A stretch of DNA of 64,000 bases from Mannheimia granulomatis (GTDB lineage Bacteria; Pseudomonadota; Gammaproteobacteria; Enterobacterales; Pasteurellaceae), in NCBI RefSeq assembly GCF_011455695.1, contig NZ_CP015030.1:1612001-1676000 (forward strand), given 5' to 3'. Made by a program: the position numbers and the translations under genes. Numbering within the stretch: position 1 is the stretch's first letter; the number at the start of each line of letters is the position of its first letter. Under the pieces are notes generated by a model. That model was not told the DNA's origin and made no database searches. It was given only the letters and a program-made list of their open reading frames with translations. Shown in pieces: positions 17,665-27,600 of this stretch.

Positions 17665-19881
17665 TTATGCCTTATCAAACTTCTTTTCTGCCTCACACAG
17701 ATTTTCCGCTTTTAATAAACTTTGAATCTGTGGCAGAAGTTGCACGATCAAACGCAATTGCTGTATTAGCACTAACGCAGTCCCACCCTGTTTTTGGGAA
17801 TTATCCTGTTCAAACTGCGCTAAATCTCTATCGATAGCGGTCAATTTTTCGGATAATTTTGTAAATGAGCGGCTGCTATCGGCAATCTGTCCGATAATAT
17901 TCGCAACCTCTCGCCCATGAGAAAAGAAAATAGCAGAAAAATCCACTTGCCGATTAATCTCTCGGCTGGCGATGCGGTAAGCACCCAAAGTGGAAATATA
18001 CCCCAGTAAAGTATAAGCAATCCCTAACAATTTCGGGGCAAAAGTTAGCTCGTTAGCATATTTTTGCGGTTCACTATACATATTGGTAATGGCATTGCTT
18101 AATGCCGATAAATGATTATGCACATCACGGCGGGCAATACGGTAAGGCAACTGCTCGTTATAGCCAAATTGCAACTGGGCGATAATATGCCTTAAATAAC
18201 CACCACTGGCTTTCAATGCGTTATGCAGATTATTATGCAAATTCAAATATTTCCAATCCGGCCATAAAAATGTTACCGCTAGCCAAGCAATAGCTGTGCC
18301 TAATAAAGTATCTACCATTCGCATTAATACGCCACTTTCAATGCTAACCCCTGCAATATCAAGGCTTATCATCACCAGTACCGTAATATAAAAAGTAGAA
18401 AATCCATAATGGACTAAGCGGAAAAAAGTATAAAGTGAACCAGTTAGAACAATTAATCCGAGTTGCGCTTCCAGGCTTAAGGTAACATTAAACAACTCGA
18501 AGGAACCACCAACCAGTACCCCGAAAATAGTTCCCATCACCCGATGGATCAAACGTGTTTTAGTTGCGGTGTAGTTAGGCTGGCATACAAAAATTGCTGT
18601 GAGTAAAATCCAATAGCCTTTATTATCAAATCCTAAAACGGGCACTATCGCACCACATAAAAACACGACAATAGAAAGCCTAATTGCATGACGAAAGAGT
18701 TGCGATTCAAAGGTTAAATGCCCTTTAATCGCTTGGGTAATATTACGCAGACCGGTAATATTTTCTGCACTCAAGCGGTTAGATTTAGTGAATTTTTTGC
18801 TAAGTGGCTCAATATACTCAGCATTGCTCTCTCCTTGCTCAATTTGAGCTAACTGGCGCTCAATATTGCCTAAATTCTCTGCAATAGAACTCCAGCGGTA
18901 GGCACTCTCTAAGCCCCTTTCTTGATGATAACTCAAAGAATTGAACAAACCTTGCAATGCTTTCTCTCCACGAATACTGTGTGCATAAAACTCTCTATGC
19001 CTTAATGAAACTGCGATTTTTTGGCAGGCTTCCGCCTGCAGTTCCAGCACACGTTGAAAGCGGAACATCAAGTCACTATTGCTTAATTGCTGAAATAATT
19101 CATGGTATTGATAATGACTGGAACTTGCTCTTTCCAAAATATCTTGGGCAGTAAAATAGTATCGCAACATACGCTGTGTACGTTGCTGGCGATGCTGCCG
19201 TCTTAAACGGTAAAATAGAGAAACCCTGGTTTTATCAAAAGCGGCCATCACCTCACTATTGGCTTTTGCCAGAGCTAACTGTTTAGCACTTAAGTCATCA
19301 TCATCCGGATCAAAATAGGCGGATTTTGCCAATAAATAATGACTTAATGCAGCATAAGCCGAGGCTAAATTTTCCTGAACAGTCCGATTAGGAAAAATCA
19401 AGTAAACTAAAATACCGACCAAGCCATATAATAAGGCTCCCAGCAGAATCATCACAACATTGTGATACCATAAAACATCCGGGGTATAAGTGAGGCTGTT
19501 ATAGACTGCAACGATAAGCGTGCCAAAGGCAATAGTATTATAGCGTTGTCCAACTGCACCTAACATAACCAATAAAAAGGTGCAAAAAACTAGTACCGGC
19601 ACAAACAGCCAGCCCAAATAGAGCGAAATACTGGCCCCTACAGAGGAAAGTGAAAATGCAACCAAGCTAATAATCAGATTTTTCAGGCGACCAACAAGAC
19701 TATTATCTAAATCAACCAACCCGCCGGCGATAATCCCCAACATCAACGGCATTGCAAAATCAGAAATTCCTAACTGCCAAATACTAACTGCTGCGATATT
19801 TAGCGAAATAAACATCGGTAGGGTTTTAATTACATTTTCGGATAACCAACTTGTTTGGAATTTTTTTAACAATCTCTTCAT
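17665..19881 (-). CDS. yccS: YccS family membrane protein (FUSC-like)
   Basis: Large inner-membrane protein of 738 residues. Two hydrophobic blocks (about residues 20-165 and 390-540), each with several spans, flank a soluble helical region, and a cytoplasmic C-terminal domain follows. This is the YccS/YhfK arrangement of the FUSC/aromatic-acid exporter superfamily; the second block (LLTAIFVCQPNYTATKTR...HRVMGTIFGVLVG) is diagnostic. Transported substrates are not established. It is 33 bases downstream of mgsA in the same direction; in E. coli the two genes also lie close together. Confidence 0.87.
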   Translation of the reverse strand: MKRLLKKFQTSWLSENVIKTLPMFISLNIAAVSIWQLGISDFAMPLMLGIIAGGLVDLDNSLVGRLKNLIISLVAFSLSSVGASISLYLGWLFVPVLVFCTFLLVMLGAVGQRYNTIAFGTLIVAVYNSLTYTPDVLWYHNVVMILLGALLYGLVGILVYLIFPNRTVQENLASAYAALSHYLLAKSAYFDPDDDDLSAKQLALAKANSEVMAAFDKTRVSLFYRLRRQHRQQRTQRMLRYYFTAQDILERASSSHYQYHELFQQLSNSDLMFRFQRVLELQAEACQKIAVSLRHREFYAHSIRGEKALQGLFNSLSYHQERGLESAYRWSSIAENLGNIERQLAQIEQGESNAEYIEPLSKKFTKSNRLSAENITGLRNITQAIKGHLTFESQLFRHAIRLSIVVFLCGAIVPVLGFDNKGYWILLTAIFVCQPNYTATKTRLIHRVMGTIFGVLVGGSFELFNVTLSLEAQLGLIVLTGSLYTFFRLVHYGFSTFYITVLVMISLDIAGVSIESGVLMRMVDTLLGTAIAWLAVTFLWPDWKYLNLHNNLHNALKASGGYLRHIIAQLQFGYNEQLPYRIARRDVHNHLSALSNAITNMYSEPQKYANELTFAPKLLGIAYTLLGYISTLGAYRIASREINRQVDFSAIFFSHGREVANIIGQIADSSRSFTKLSEKLTAIDRDLAQFEQDNSQKQGGTALVLIQQLRLIVQLLPQIQSLLKAENLCEAEKKFDKA

Positions 19882-19914
19882 ATTTGTATTTTTTTCAAAG
19901 AATCAGACCGCTTG

Positions 19915-20373
19915 CTAACCCAAACGCTCCCTCAAATAGCTATCATAATCCGGCACGCTAACATTCAATTCTTGGTTAAATAAATCGGCATTAAGTAGAA
20001 AGTTTGCGGTCGTTTCGTTAATCGCAACAGGAATATTCCACACCGTTGCGATCCGCATTAACGCCTTAACATCCGGGTCATGCGGGGCTGCATTCATCGG
20101 ATCCCAAAAGAAAATCAACATATCAATTTTCTTCTCCGCAATTAAACCGCCTAACTGCTGATCGCCCCCCATCGGTCCGCTTAATAAGGACGTAATTTCA
20201 AGTCCTGTTTCTCTGCTTAATAAATGTCCGGTTGTGCCGGTAGCATAAAGCTTATGTGAAGCAAGTCGTTGTTTATGCTTTTCTGTCCAATGAATTAAAT
20301 CTTGTTTGCAACTATCGTGAGCAACTAGAGCTATCTTTTTTTGTTTTGATATTGGGCGAAATGTCGTTTTCAT
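19915..20373 (-). CDS. mgsA: Methylglyoxal synthase
   Basis: Converts dihydroxyacetone phosphate to methylglyoxal, a bypass that relieves phosphosugar stress. The 152-residue protein has ATGTTGHLL, the catalytic [16 protein letters not shown] and [18 protein letters not shown], all standard for MgsA. AAGGAA precedes the ATG. It is followed by yccS and diverges from thrC. Confidence 0.95.
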   Translation of the reverse strand: MKTTFRPISKQKKIALVAHDSCKQDLIHWTEKHKQRLASHKLYATGTTGHLLSRETGLEITSLLSGPMGGDQQLGGLIAEKKIDMLIFFWDPMNAAPHDPDVKALMRIATVWNIPVAINETTANFLLNADLFNQELNVSVPDYDSYLRERLG

Positions 20374-20503
20374 AGTTTAGTTCCTTTTGGCAAAATTTTT
20401 ACTAAATCATACCGCTTATTTTTCGGTTTTGCATTGACTAATAGACTGTTATAGCTAAAATCAGTTAAAAATTTCCATTTAAAAAATAAAGGATCCTCCA
20501 TAA

Positions 20504-21778
20504 ATGAACTTATACAACATCAAGCACCCAGAAGAACAAGTCAATTTTGCTCAAGCGGTACGTCAGGGTTTAGGCAAAAATCAAGGCTTATTCTTCCCTG
20601 AAGTATTACCGCAATTAGACGATATTGATGCTCTACTCGACTTACCTTTAGTTGAACGTAGCCAAAAAATCTTAGCTGCATTAATTGGTGAAGAGTTACC
20701 ACAGGCTACCCTAGATGCAATGGTCAAAAATGCCTTTACCTTCCCTGCACCACTTGCGAAAGTAAACGATGATATTTATGCATTAGAATTATTCCACGGT
20801 CCGACCTTAGCCTTTAAAGACTTCGGAGGACGTTTTATGGCACAAGCTCTTGCGAATGTGCGTGGAGACGGCAAAATCACGATTTTGACCGCTACTTCAG
20901 GCGATACCGGAGCGGCTGTTGCTCACGCATTCTACGGTTTAGAAAACATTAACGTAGTCATTCTTTACCCGAAAGGCAAAATCAGCCCACTGCAAGAAAA
21001 ACTGTTTTGTACTTTAGGGGGCAATATTCGCACAGTTGCTATTGAATCAGATTTTGATGCTTGCCAAGCGTTAGTCAAACAAGCTTTTGATGATGCTGAA
21101 CTTCGTCAGGCTATTGGCTTAAACTCCGCAAACTCAATTAATATCAGCCGCTTACTCGCCCAAATTTGTTACTACTTTGAGGCGGTTGCACAACTGCCGA
21201 AAGAAAAACGCAATAACGTGGTAGTTTCTGTACCAAGCGGCAATTTCGGTAACTTAACCGCAGGCTTAATCGCCAAAACCTTAGGCTTACCGATTAAACG
21301 TTTTATTGCTTCAACCAATGCGAATGACACTGTTCCACGCTATTTACAGTCAGGTAAATGGGAGCCGAATGCGACAGTGGCCACACTTTCAAATGCGATG
21401 GATGTAAGCCGCCCAAATAACTGGCCACGAGTGGAAGAGCTATTTAAACGTAATGAATGGCACCTTTCAGATTTAGGTTCAGCTGCATTAAACGATGAAG
21501 AAACCGAAGCTGCATTAAAAGCCCAATACGCAGAAGGTTATTTATGTGAACCGCACGGGGCAATTGCTTACCAAACATTAAAAGACCAGCTTCAAACAGG
21601 TGAAACCGGTATTTTCTTATGTACTGCTCACCCAGCAAAATTTAAAGAATCTGTTGAGCGTATTTTAGAAATTGAACTCTCCTTACCGGAAGCATTAGAC
21701 AAGCACAATAAGCTGCCATTATTATCTGATGAAATGGCTGCTGATTTTGCTGCATTACGCGAATATTTACTGAAATAA
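20504..21778 (+). CDS. thrC: Threonine synthase
   Basis: PLP enzyme converting phosphohomoserine to threonine. The 424-residue chain carries the PLP lysine K105 in HGPTLAFKDFGGRF, the substrate loop ATSGDTGAAV, and the phosphate-binding SVPSGNFGNLTAG. No thrA or thrB is adjacent on either side, so this is not a thrABC operon here. GGATCC lies upstream of the ATG. It ends in a strong 14-bp hairpin. Confidence 0.95.
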   Translation: MNLYNIKHPEEQVNFAQAVRQGLGKNQGLFFPEVLPQLDDIDALLDLPLVERSQKILAALIGEELPQATLDAMVKNAFTFPAPLAKVNDDIYALELFHGPTLAFKDFGGRFMAQALANVRGDGKITILTATSGDTGAAVAHAFYGLENINVVILYPKGKISPLQEKLFCTLGGNIRTVAIESDFDACQALVKQAFDDAELRQAIGLNSANSINISRLLAQICYYFEAVAQLPKEKRNNVVVSVPSGNFGNLTAGLIAKTLGLPIKRFIASTNANDTVPRYLQSGKWEPNATVATLSNAMDVSRPNNWPRVEELFKRNEWHLSDLGSAALNDEETEAALKAQYAEGYLCEPHGAIAYQTLKDQLQTGETGIFLCTAHPAKFKESVERILEIELSLPEALDKHNKLPLLSDEMAADFAALREYLLK

Positions 21779-21783
21779 TTTAT

Positions 21784-21823
21784 AAAGAAAGGGATTAAGT
21801 TTTCACTTAATCCCTTTCATTTT
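21784..21823 (+). terminator. Terminator of thrC
   Basis: Perfect 14-bp stem (21787-21800 with 21805-21818), four-base loop, T-rich tail. Confidence 0.85.
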
Positions 21824-21851
21824 AATGCTTACAAGCGGTTATATTTGCCGA

Positions 21852-22586
21852 TTATTTTGCAAAATACGCTTCTAAGGCAGCACCACCGCCGATATGCTTA
21901 CCACCGATAAACACTTGTGGCACAGAGGTTTTACCAGTAATTGCACGCACAGAAATCGTACTTGCATCACGACCTAATACGATCTCTTCAAACGTATAAG
22001 CTTTTTCTTTTAATAAAGCTTTTGCTTTTGCACAGAACGGGCAACCTGGTTTAGTGATGATCGAAACAGACTCTTTCGCAGTCCAATTTGGGCTTAAATA
22101 TTTAATCATTGTATCGGCATCCGATACTTTAAACGGATCGCCCGGCTCTTGCGGCTCAATGAACATTTTCTCAACAATACCGTTTTTTACCAGCATTGAG
22201 TAACGCCAAGAACGTTTACCAAAGCCTAGGTCATTTTTATCCACTAATAAGCCCATACCATCGGTAAATTCACCGTTACCGTCCGGGATTACAGTGATGT
22301 TTTCAGATTCTTGATCCGCTTTCCAAGCATTCATTACGAAAGTATCGTTTACTGACATACAGATGATGTCATCAACACCTAACGCTTTAAATTCACAAGC
22401 TAACTCGTTGTAGCGGGGTAAGTGAGTTGAGGAACACGTTGGAGTGAATGCCCCCGGTAGTGAAAACACAACAACAGTTTTATTATTGAATAATTCATCT
22501 GTTGTTACATCTACCCAAACATCATTTTGGCGGGTTCTGAATGTTACATTTGGTACTCGTTGACCAGTCATATCTTTAAAAGACAT
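21852..22586 (-). CDS. pgdX: Peroxiredoxin-glutaredoxin fusion (hybrid Prx5)
   Basis: Glutathione-dependent peroxidase reducing H2O2 and alkyl peroxides. Order: a Prx5-type peroxiredoxin domain with peroxidatic C51 in GAFTPTCSSTHLPR, and a C-terminal glutaredoxin domain with CPFC at 182-185 and the SVPQVFIGGKHIGG loop. The two domains form a self-contained system as described for Haemophilus. 244 residues is the usual length. AAGGAGAA precedes the ATG. It diverges from oxyR with 120 bases between, an arrangement suggesting OxyR control; no site was identified by eye. Confidence 0.95.
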   Translation of the reverse strand: MSFKDMTGQRVPNVTFRTRQNDVWVDVTTDELFNNKTVVVFSLPGAFTPTCSSTHLPRYNELACEFKALGVDDIICMSVNDTFVMNAWKADQESENITVIPDGNGEFTDGMGLLVDKNDLGFGKRSWRYSMLVKNGIVEKMFIEPQEPGDPFKVSDADTMIKYLSPNWTAKESVSIITKPGCPFCAKAKALLKEKAYTFEEIVLGRDASTISVRAITGKTSVPQVFIGGKHIGGGAALEAYFAK

Positions 22587-22706
22587 AATGTTTTCTCCTT
22601 TTAGTTTATTAATTTAATTATAAAAATCGTAAGCATTGTACTCGTAAGTATGGCATAATTCAGCCTATCGGATTAATAGGAGAAATTTTTAAACTGGAGA
22701 AATCAA

Positions 22707-23588
22707 GTGAATATTCGAGATTTAGAATACCTTATTGCCTTAGCAGACCATAAACATTTTCGCCGAGCTGCCGAATCCTGCAATGTTAGCCAACCCACCT
22801 TAAGTGGTCAAATTCGTAAATTAGAAGATGAATTAGGCACAATTTTACTTGAACGCACAAGTCGAAAAGTTCTCTTTACCCAATCAGGTCTGACCTTAGT
22901 TGAACAAGCTAAAGCCGTTTTACGCGAAGTGAAAATACTAAAAGAGATGGCAAGTAATCAAGGTAAAGAGATGTCCGGCCCGCTACACGTTGGTGTTATT
23001 CCAACGCTAGGCCCTTATATTTCACCCATTATTATTCCGGCCCTTAAAAAAGATTTTGCCGATTTAGAACTTTACATTTATGAATTGCATACTAATCAAT
23101 TATTGGATCAACTGGAATCTGGTCAACTAGATTGCGGCATAATTTCATTTGTCAAAGAGAGCGAATCTTTTATTGAAGTGCCAATTTTTAATGAAGAAAT
23201 GTATCTTGTTGTTTCTGAAGAACATGAATGGGCAAAACAGGATAAATTAGATATTAGTGTATTGCAAAATCGGGAATTACTCTTCCTTGACGGTGGCCAC
23301 TGCTTACGCACTCACACATTAGATTACTGCTTATCTGTCGGGGCAAAAGAAAATCCTCACTTTAAAGCAACGAATTTAGAAACATTACGCAACATGGTTG
23401 CAGCCAACGTTGGTATAGCACTTATTCCTAAATTGGCTGCTAAGCCAACACCGGGCGTGTGCTACATCCCATTTGACAACCCGCCTCATCGTGCCATAGG
23501 TATGGTTTATCGTCCGGGTTCTCCTTTACGTGTCCGTTATGAGCGTTTGGCCCAAGCAATTACCGAAATTATGCAAACAGAGGTTTAA
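22707..23588 (+). CDS. oxyR: Hydrogen peroxide-sensing LysR regulator OxyR
   Basis: Transcription activator of the peroxide response. The 293-residue chain begins with a LysR helix-turn-helix ([17 protein letters not shown]...[10 protein letters not shown]). The sensing cysteines fall at exactly C199 and C208, in [13 protein letters not shown], as in E. coli OxyR. It is divergent from pgdX and followed after one base by fabR, implying an oxyR-fabR transcript. Confidence 0.95.
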   Translation: MNIRDLEYLIALADHKHFRRAAESCNVSQPTLSGQIRKLEDELGTILLERTSRKVLFTQSGLTLVEQAKAVLREVKILKEMASNQGKEMSGPLHVGVIPTLGPYISPIIIPALKKDFADLELYIYELHTNQLLDQLESGQLDCGIISFVKESESFIEVPIFNEEMYLVVSEEHEWAKQDKLDISVLQNRELLFLDGGHCLRTHTLDYCLSVGAKENPHFKATNLETLRNMVAANVGIALIPKLAAKPTPGVCYIPFDNPPHRAIGMVYRPGSPLRVRYERLAQAITEIMQTEV

Positions 23589-23589
23589 T

Positions 23590-24219
23590 ATGGCTAACGG
23601 CATCAGCGTACGTGCTATTCAAAAAGAGAAAACACGTAGAGCCTTAGTGGAAGCCGCATTTAACCAATTAAGTGCGGAAAAAAGTTTTTCCAACCTAAGT
23701 TTACGGGAGGTTGCTCGAGAAGCCGGCGTTGCACCTACTTCATTTTATCGCCATTTTAAAGATATGGATGAATTAGGATTAGCAATGGTAGATGAATCCG
23801 GTTTGCTGCTACGTCAACTAATGCGACAAGCTCGTAAGCGTATTGCCAGTGGTGGAAGTGTAGTCGTCGTATCGGTTGAAACATTTTTTGAGCTCATTAG
23901 CGATCGCCCTAATGTGTTTCGTTTGCTCTTGCGTGAAAGCTCGGGAACATCTCAAGCATTTCGAACGGCTGCCTCTCGCGAAATTCAGCACTTCGTGGCA
24001 GAACTTACAGATTATATTCTAAGCAAAGATAACCACAGTAACCGTAACCTTGCCTATATTCAAGCAGAAGGTTTAGTCACTCTCGTATTTACTGCCGGCT
24101 CTCACGCCTTAGATATGAGCAATCAAGAACGGGAAAAACTGAAACAGCGTGTAATTATGCAACTGAGAATGCTGATTCGTGGCTCTGCATATTATGCCAA
24201 TAAACAATTTACTCCTTAA
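23590..24219 (+). CDS. fabR: TetR-family repressor FabR
   Basis: Represses unsaturated fatty acid synthesis genes (fabA, fabB) in the families where it is characterised. 209 residues; the TetR helix-turn-helix is [22 protein letters not shown] near residues 36-57, preceded by the basic [12 protein letters not shown]. Its ATG is one base after the oxyR stop, and the ribosome site is within the end of oxyR. A longer upstream start would overlap oxyR and is less likely. It ends in a clear terminator. Confidence 0.9.
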   Translation: MANGISVRAIQKEKTRRALVEAAFNQLSAEKSFSNLSLREVAREAGVAPTSFYRHFKDMDELGLAMVDESGLLLRQLMRQARKRIASGGSVVVVSVETFFELISDRPNVFRLLLRESSGTSQAFRTAASREIQHFVAELTDYILSKDNHSNRNLAYIQAEGLVTLVFTAGSHALDMSNQEREKLKQRVIMQLRMLIRGSAYYANKQFTP

Positions 24220-24250
24220 AAAAACAGACGCCTAAGCGTCTGTTTTCTTT
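24219..24250. terminator. Terminator of fabR, convergent with the DUF4298 gene
   Basis: 11-bp stem (24221-24231 with 24236-24246), loop CTAA, with A and T tails. It may work in both directions. Confidence 0.85.
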
Positions 24251-24549
24251 TATTCTTTAGTAATCAGTGCGGTAGATAACCTTAACCACTCTAGTGCTAA
24301 TTGATGCTGTTCAGCCAAAGCATTCCATAATGCATCTTCCGACAAGATACTATAATTACCTTTAGTATCTAACTCTTCATCAAAACTATCATGCAATTCA
24401 CGCCATTTCGGGCTAGCGTAAAATTGGCTTAATGGCTCTAAAAGCTCAGCCGCTTTTTTCCATTGTTCTAGCCCCTTTTCCAATTCAGGTAATAGCTCTA
24501 CCCATTGATTATAAAGATCTTGCATTTTCTGAATATCGGCTTTTTTCAT
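24250..24549 (-). CDS. DUF4298 family protein
   Basis: Small, predicted all-helical cytoplasmic protein of 99 residues, rich in Leu, Glu and Trp. It matches the DUF4298 family, in which a helix pair is followed by FYASPKWRELHDSFDEE and the YSILSEDALWNAL segment. No function is known. Two ATG codons are adjacent; I use the second because AGGAAA is then seven bases away. It stands alone between terminators. Confidence 0.7.
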   Translation of the reverse strand: MKKADIQKMQDLYNQWVELLPELEKGLEQWKKAAELLEPLSQFYASPKWRELHDSFDEELDTKGNYSILSEDALWNALAEQHQLALEWLRLSTALITKE

Positions 24550-24561
24550 CATTTTTCCTCA

Positions 24562-24611
24562 CTTGCAAGCGGTCTGATTTGCAAATTTTTTTACAAATCA
24601 GACCGCTTGTA
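24562..24611. terminator. Inverted uptake-signal hairpin upstream of the DUF4298 gene
   Basis: CAAGCGGTCTGATTTG is mirrored perfectly 12 bases later (16-bp stem). It lies between the autotransporter terminator and the DUF4298 gene. Confidence 0.55.
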
Positions 24612-24640
24612 ACCATCAATTTTAGTTTATCCAATATAAC

Positions 24641-24671
24641 ATAAAAAATCCCCTTCCGAAGAAGGGGATTC
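24641..24671 (-). terminator. Terminator of the trimeric autotransporter gene
   Basis: Perfect 10-bp stem (24647-24656 with 24661-24670), loop CGAA, six T on the minus strand. Confidence 0.85.
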
Positions 24672-24690
24672 AAAACTAGATTAGGCTAAA

Positions 24691-27600
24691 TTACCATTGG
24701 TATCCTACGCCTACACCACCACCGATGTCACCACGGCTGTTTGCATTACCTTGTAATTTCAAGATAAGTTTGCCGTTATCGCTTGAGCGTGAATAACCTA
24801 CTGCAAGTGCGTTTTCACCTTTGAAAGTACCACCTGCGGCTGCTACCATTGATTTACCCGGAATGTAAACCTGTGGTAATGCAGCTGCCGCATTTGAACC
24901 GGCAATCCCTGCTCGCGCTTCACGGTTGTTACGGTTAATCTTGTTGTTCAAGTGATTAACAGTACCTTTCAACTGACCAACATTCACTGCATCAGTATCT
25001 GCTTCACCGGCTTTAACGTTAGTAATACGATTACCGCCGTTATCTAAACCATTTTTAGTTAAGCTAACAGACTTACCTGCAGATCCATTGTTGATGGTTA
25101 CACCGTTGTTATTCATGACTGTGTCACCAGTTTTCACGCTAGTAAATTCAGGATTATCTGATACCGCAATATCAACTTCCTTACCTTTACCGCTAATCTC
25201 AATGTTACGACCGGCTCTTACTTTCATTGTTTCGCCTGCTTTTACTTTGCTATCTGCGTTTGCCGTATAAGTCGATTTACCATTAGTACCTTCAACCTCA
25301 CCAGAACCCACATTCCAGCTTACATTGTTCACTGCTTTTGCAACCGTTGTTGCATTGACATAGTGAGCACCTGTGCCGTTCGGGTCTTGAACATTGATTG
25401 TGCCATTATCCGCTACCGTCAAGTCAGTGTTATTCACATTAACTTTAATTTCACCTGCTTTATCGCTCGTTACCGTCGTTCCGGCACCGTTGACAATATT
25501 AATCGCACCGTTATCCGTGCCAATGTTGTTACCGTTTACTTTGGTGTAGTTGTTTAACTGTGAACCGTTAATTACATCTGTGCTCACCGGGCTAATATCG
25601 CCGTTTGCTACATTGGTAATCTTATCACCGCCTACATCTAAGCCTTTATTGCCTGATGTTAAGGTTGTGCTTTTCGCAGGGTCTGTTGCATCACCCACTA
25701 CCACTGTCGTTGAGTTCACTGTGTTGAAGGTCACATCATCTTTGGTTGCGTAAGTGACTTTACCGTTAGCTTCTTGCTTCACGGTTAGGTTTTTACCTGC
25801 GGTCATATCAATGGTTTCACCCGGATTGATCATCTCATCTGAACCAGAGATTTTGCTACCACCATTTGCTGATGTTTTTAAGGTAAAGCCTGAAGCATTA
25901 ATTGCATCTGCAACTGTCTTCGCACTCACTAATGCATCTGGAGCTTCAGCATTACCCACTTTACCATCTTTTGTTGGTGCATAAGTCGTGGTATTTGCTT
26001 TAACTTCGCCAGTATTTGGATCTGTTGTAATCGTAGTATTATCTACATTTACAGTCAGTTTACCTTCACCATCACGTGCTATCGTTTTATCCGTTGCAAC
26101 ATCAACTGTGTATTCAGTATTGCCGTTAGCATCTTCAGCTGCAGCATTTACAGTTACCGCTTTAGACCCTGCCTTCACCGATGAAGTTTTTTCAGAACCT
26201 GTGATAGCCGCAGCAATATCACCTGCCGTCATCACTTTATTTTCATCGCCAGCTTTAACACTTACGTTACCACGAGTAACCGTTGGCGCATCTGCTTTAG
26301 CTACATCTACATTGTAAATAGCTTGACCATTTTCACCTGTTCTGGTGCTCAGTGTCGCTAAACCTGATGCTGTCACCTCTGTTGCTGATGCTTTCGCCGC
26401 TGCCTGTAAATCACCGACATTTACTGCATTGCTTAAAGTATCACCTTCTGCATTTTTAATTGCATCGGCTAACTCTTTACCCGTTGGAGCTGTACCATCG
26501 TCTTTACGTACACCACTTGCAATATTGGTTAACTGTACCGGCGCATCGCCTGTTAATTTCGCTGTATTACTCGGGGTTGACGTATCATTTGAATCTTTGT
26601 TTACAAACTCAAGCGGGCTATCTACCTTAATGATGTTTTTACCGTCTTTATTCTCTACAGTAACAACGGTTCCCTTACCATTTACAAAGTTCACTGTATC
26701 GTTGTGTACAACCGTGTCTACAGCTTGACCGTTACCTTGTAAGTTCCAGCCCGCATTCAACACATCACCTACTGTAGCTGCGTTGTTTTTCTTATTAGTT
26801 AAGCTTTCTGGGCTATTAGCTGCCGGTTGCTCTTTAGCTACGCTTGCATCTGCTAAATTGCCTGCCACATTACTAATTGTTTTGTTACCTGCATTAATAC
26901 CGTCTTTATTGATAGTAATCGGGTTATTAGCCGGATTCGCCGTATCAGTCGGTACTGTGATAGTGTTAGATGTTACGCTGTTGAAGTTCACATCATCTTT
27001 AGTTGCAAAAGTAAACTTACCATCTTCTTGCGTGATTTTGATATTTTTACCTGCATCTAAAGTAACTGTTTCACCTGTTTTAATCAGCTGATCTTTATTG
27101 CCCGATACTTCACCTGCACTTGCCGATGCTTTTGCAATAAAGCCTGCATTGTTAATTGCATCTGCAACTGTTTTTGCCGTGACTAAGGCATCAGGTGCGG
27201 TTGGCGCTGCAACTGTACCATTATTATTGTTGGCTAAGTCGCTTGTCACTGCTGCGATATTGCCATCCTTATCAACTGTAACAGTCTTATTATCAGTCTT
27301 CGCTGCAACTGTGTAAGTAGTTGAACCATCATCATTGGTTTTAGATGTCACTGTTACACCTTTGTCACCTTCAACCTTGGTTGTTGCGGCATTGACTGCC
27401 GCTTGTAAATCACCTACATTCACCGCGTTGTTTAACGTATTGCCTGTTGCATTTTTAATTGCATCAGCTAGATCTTTACCTGTTAGCGAGGTACCATCGT
27501 CTTTACGTACACCACTTGCAACATTGGTTAATTGTACCGGCGCATCGCCTGTTAATTTCGCTGTATTGCTCGGGGTTGACTTATCATTAGGGTCGGTGTT

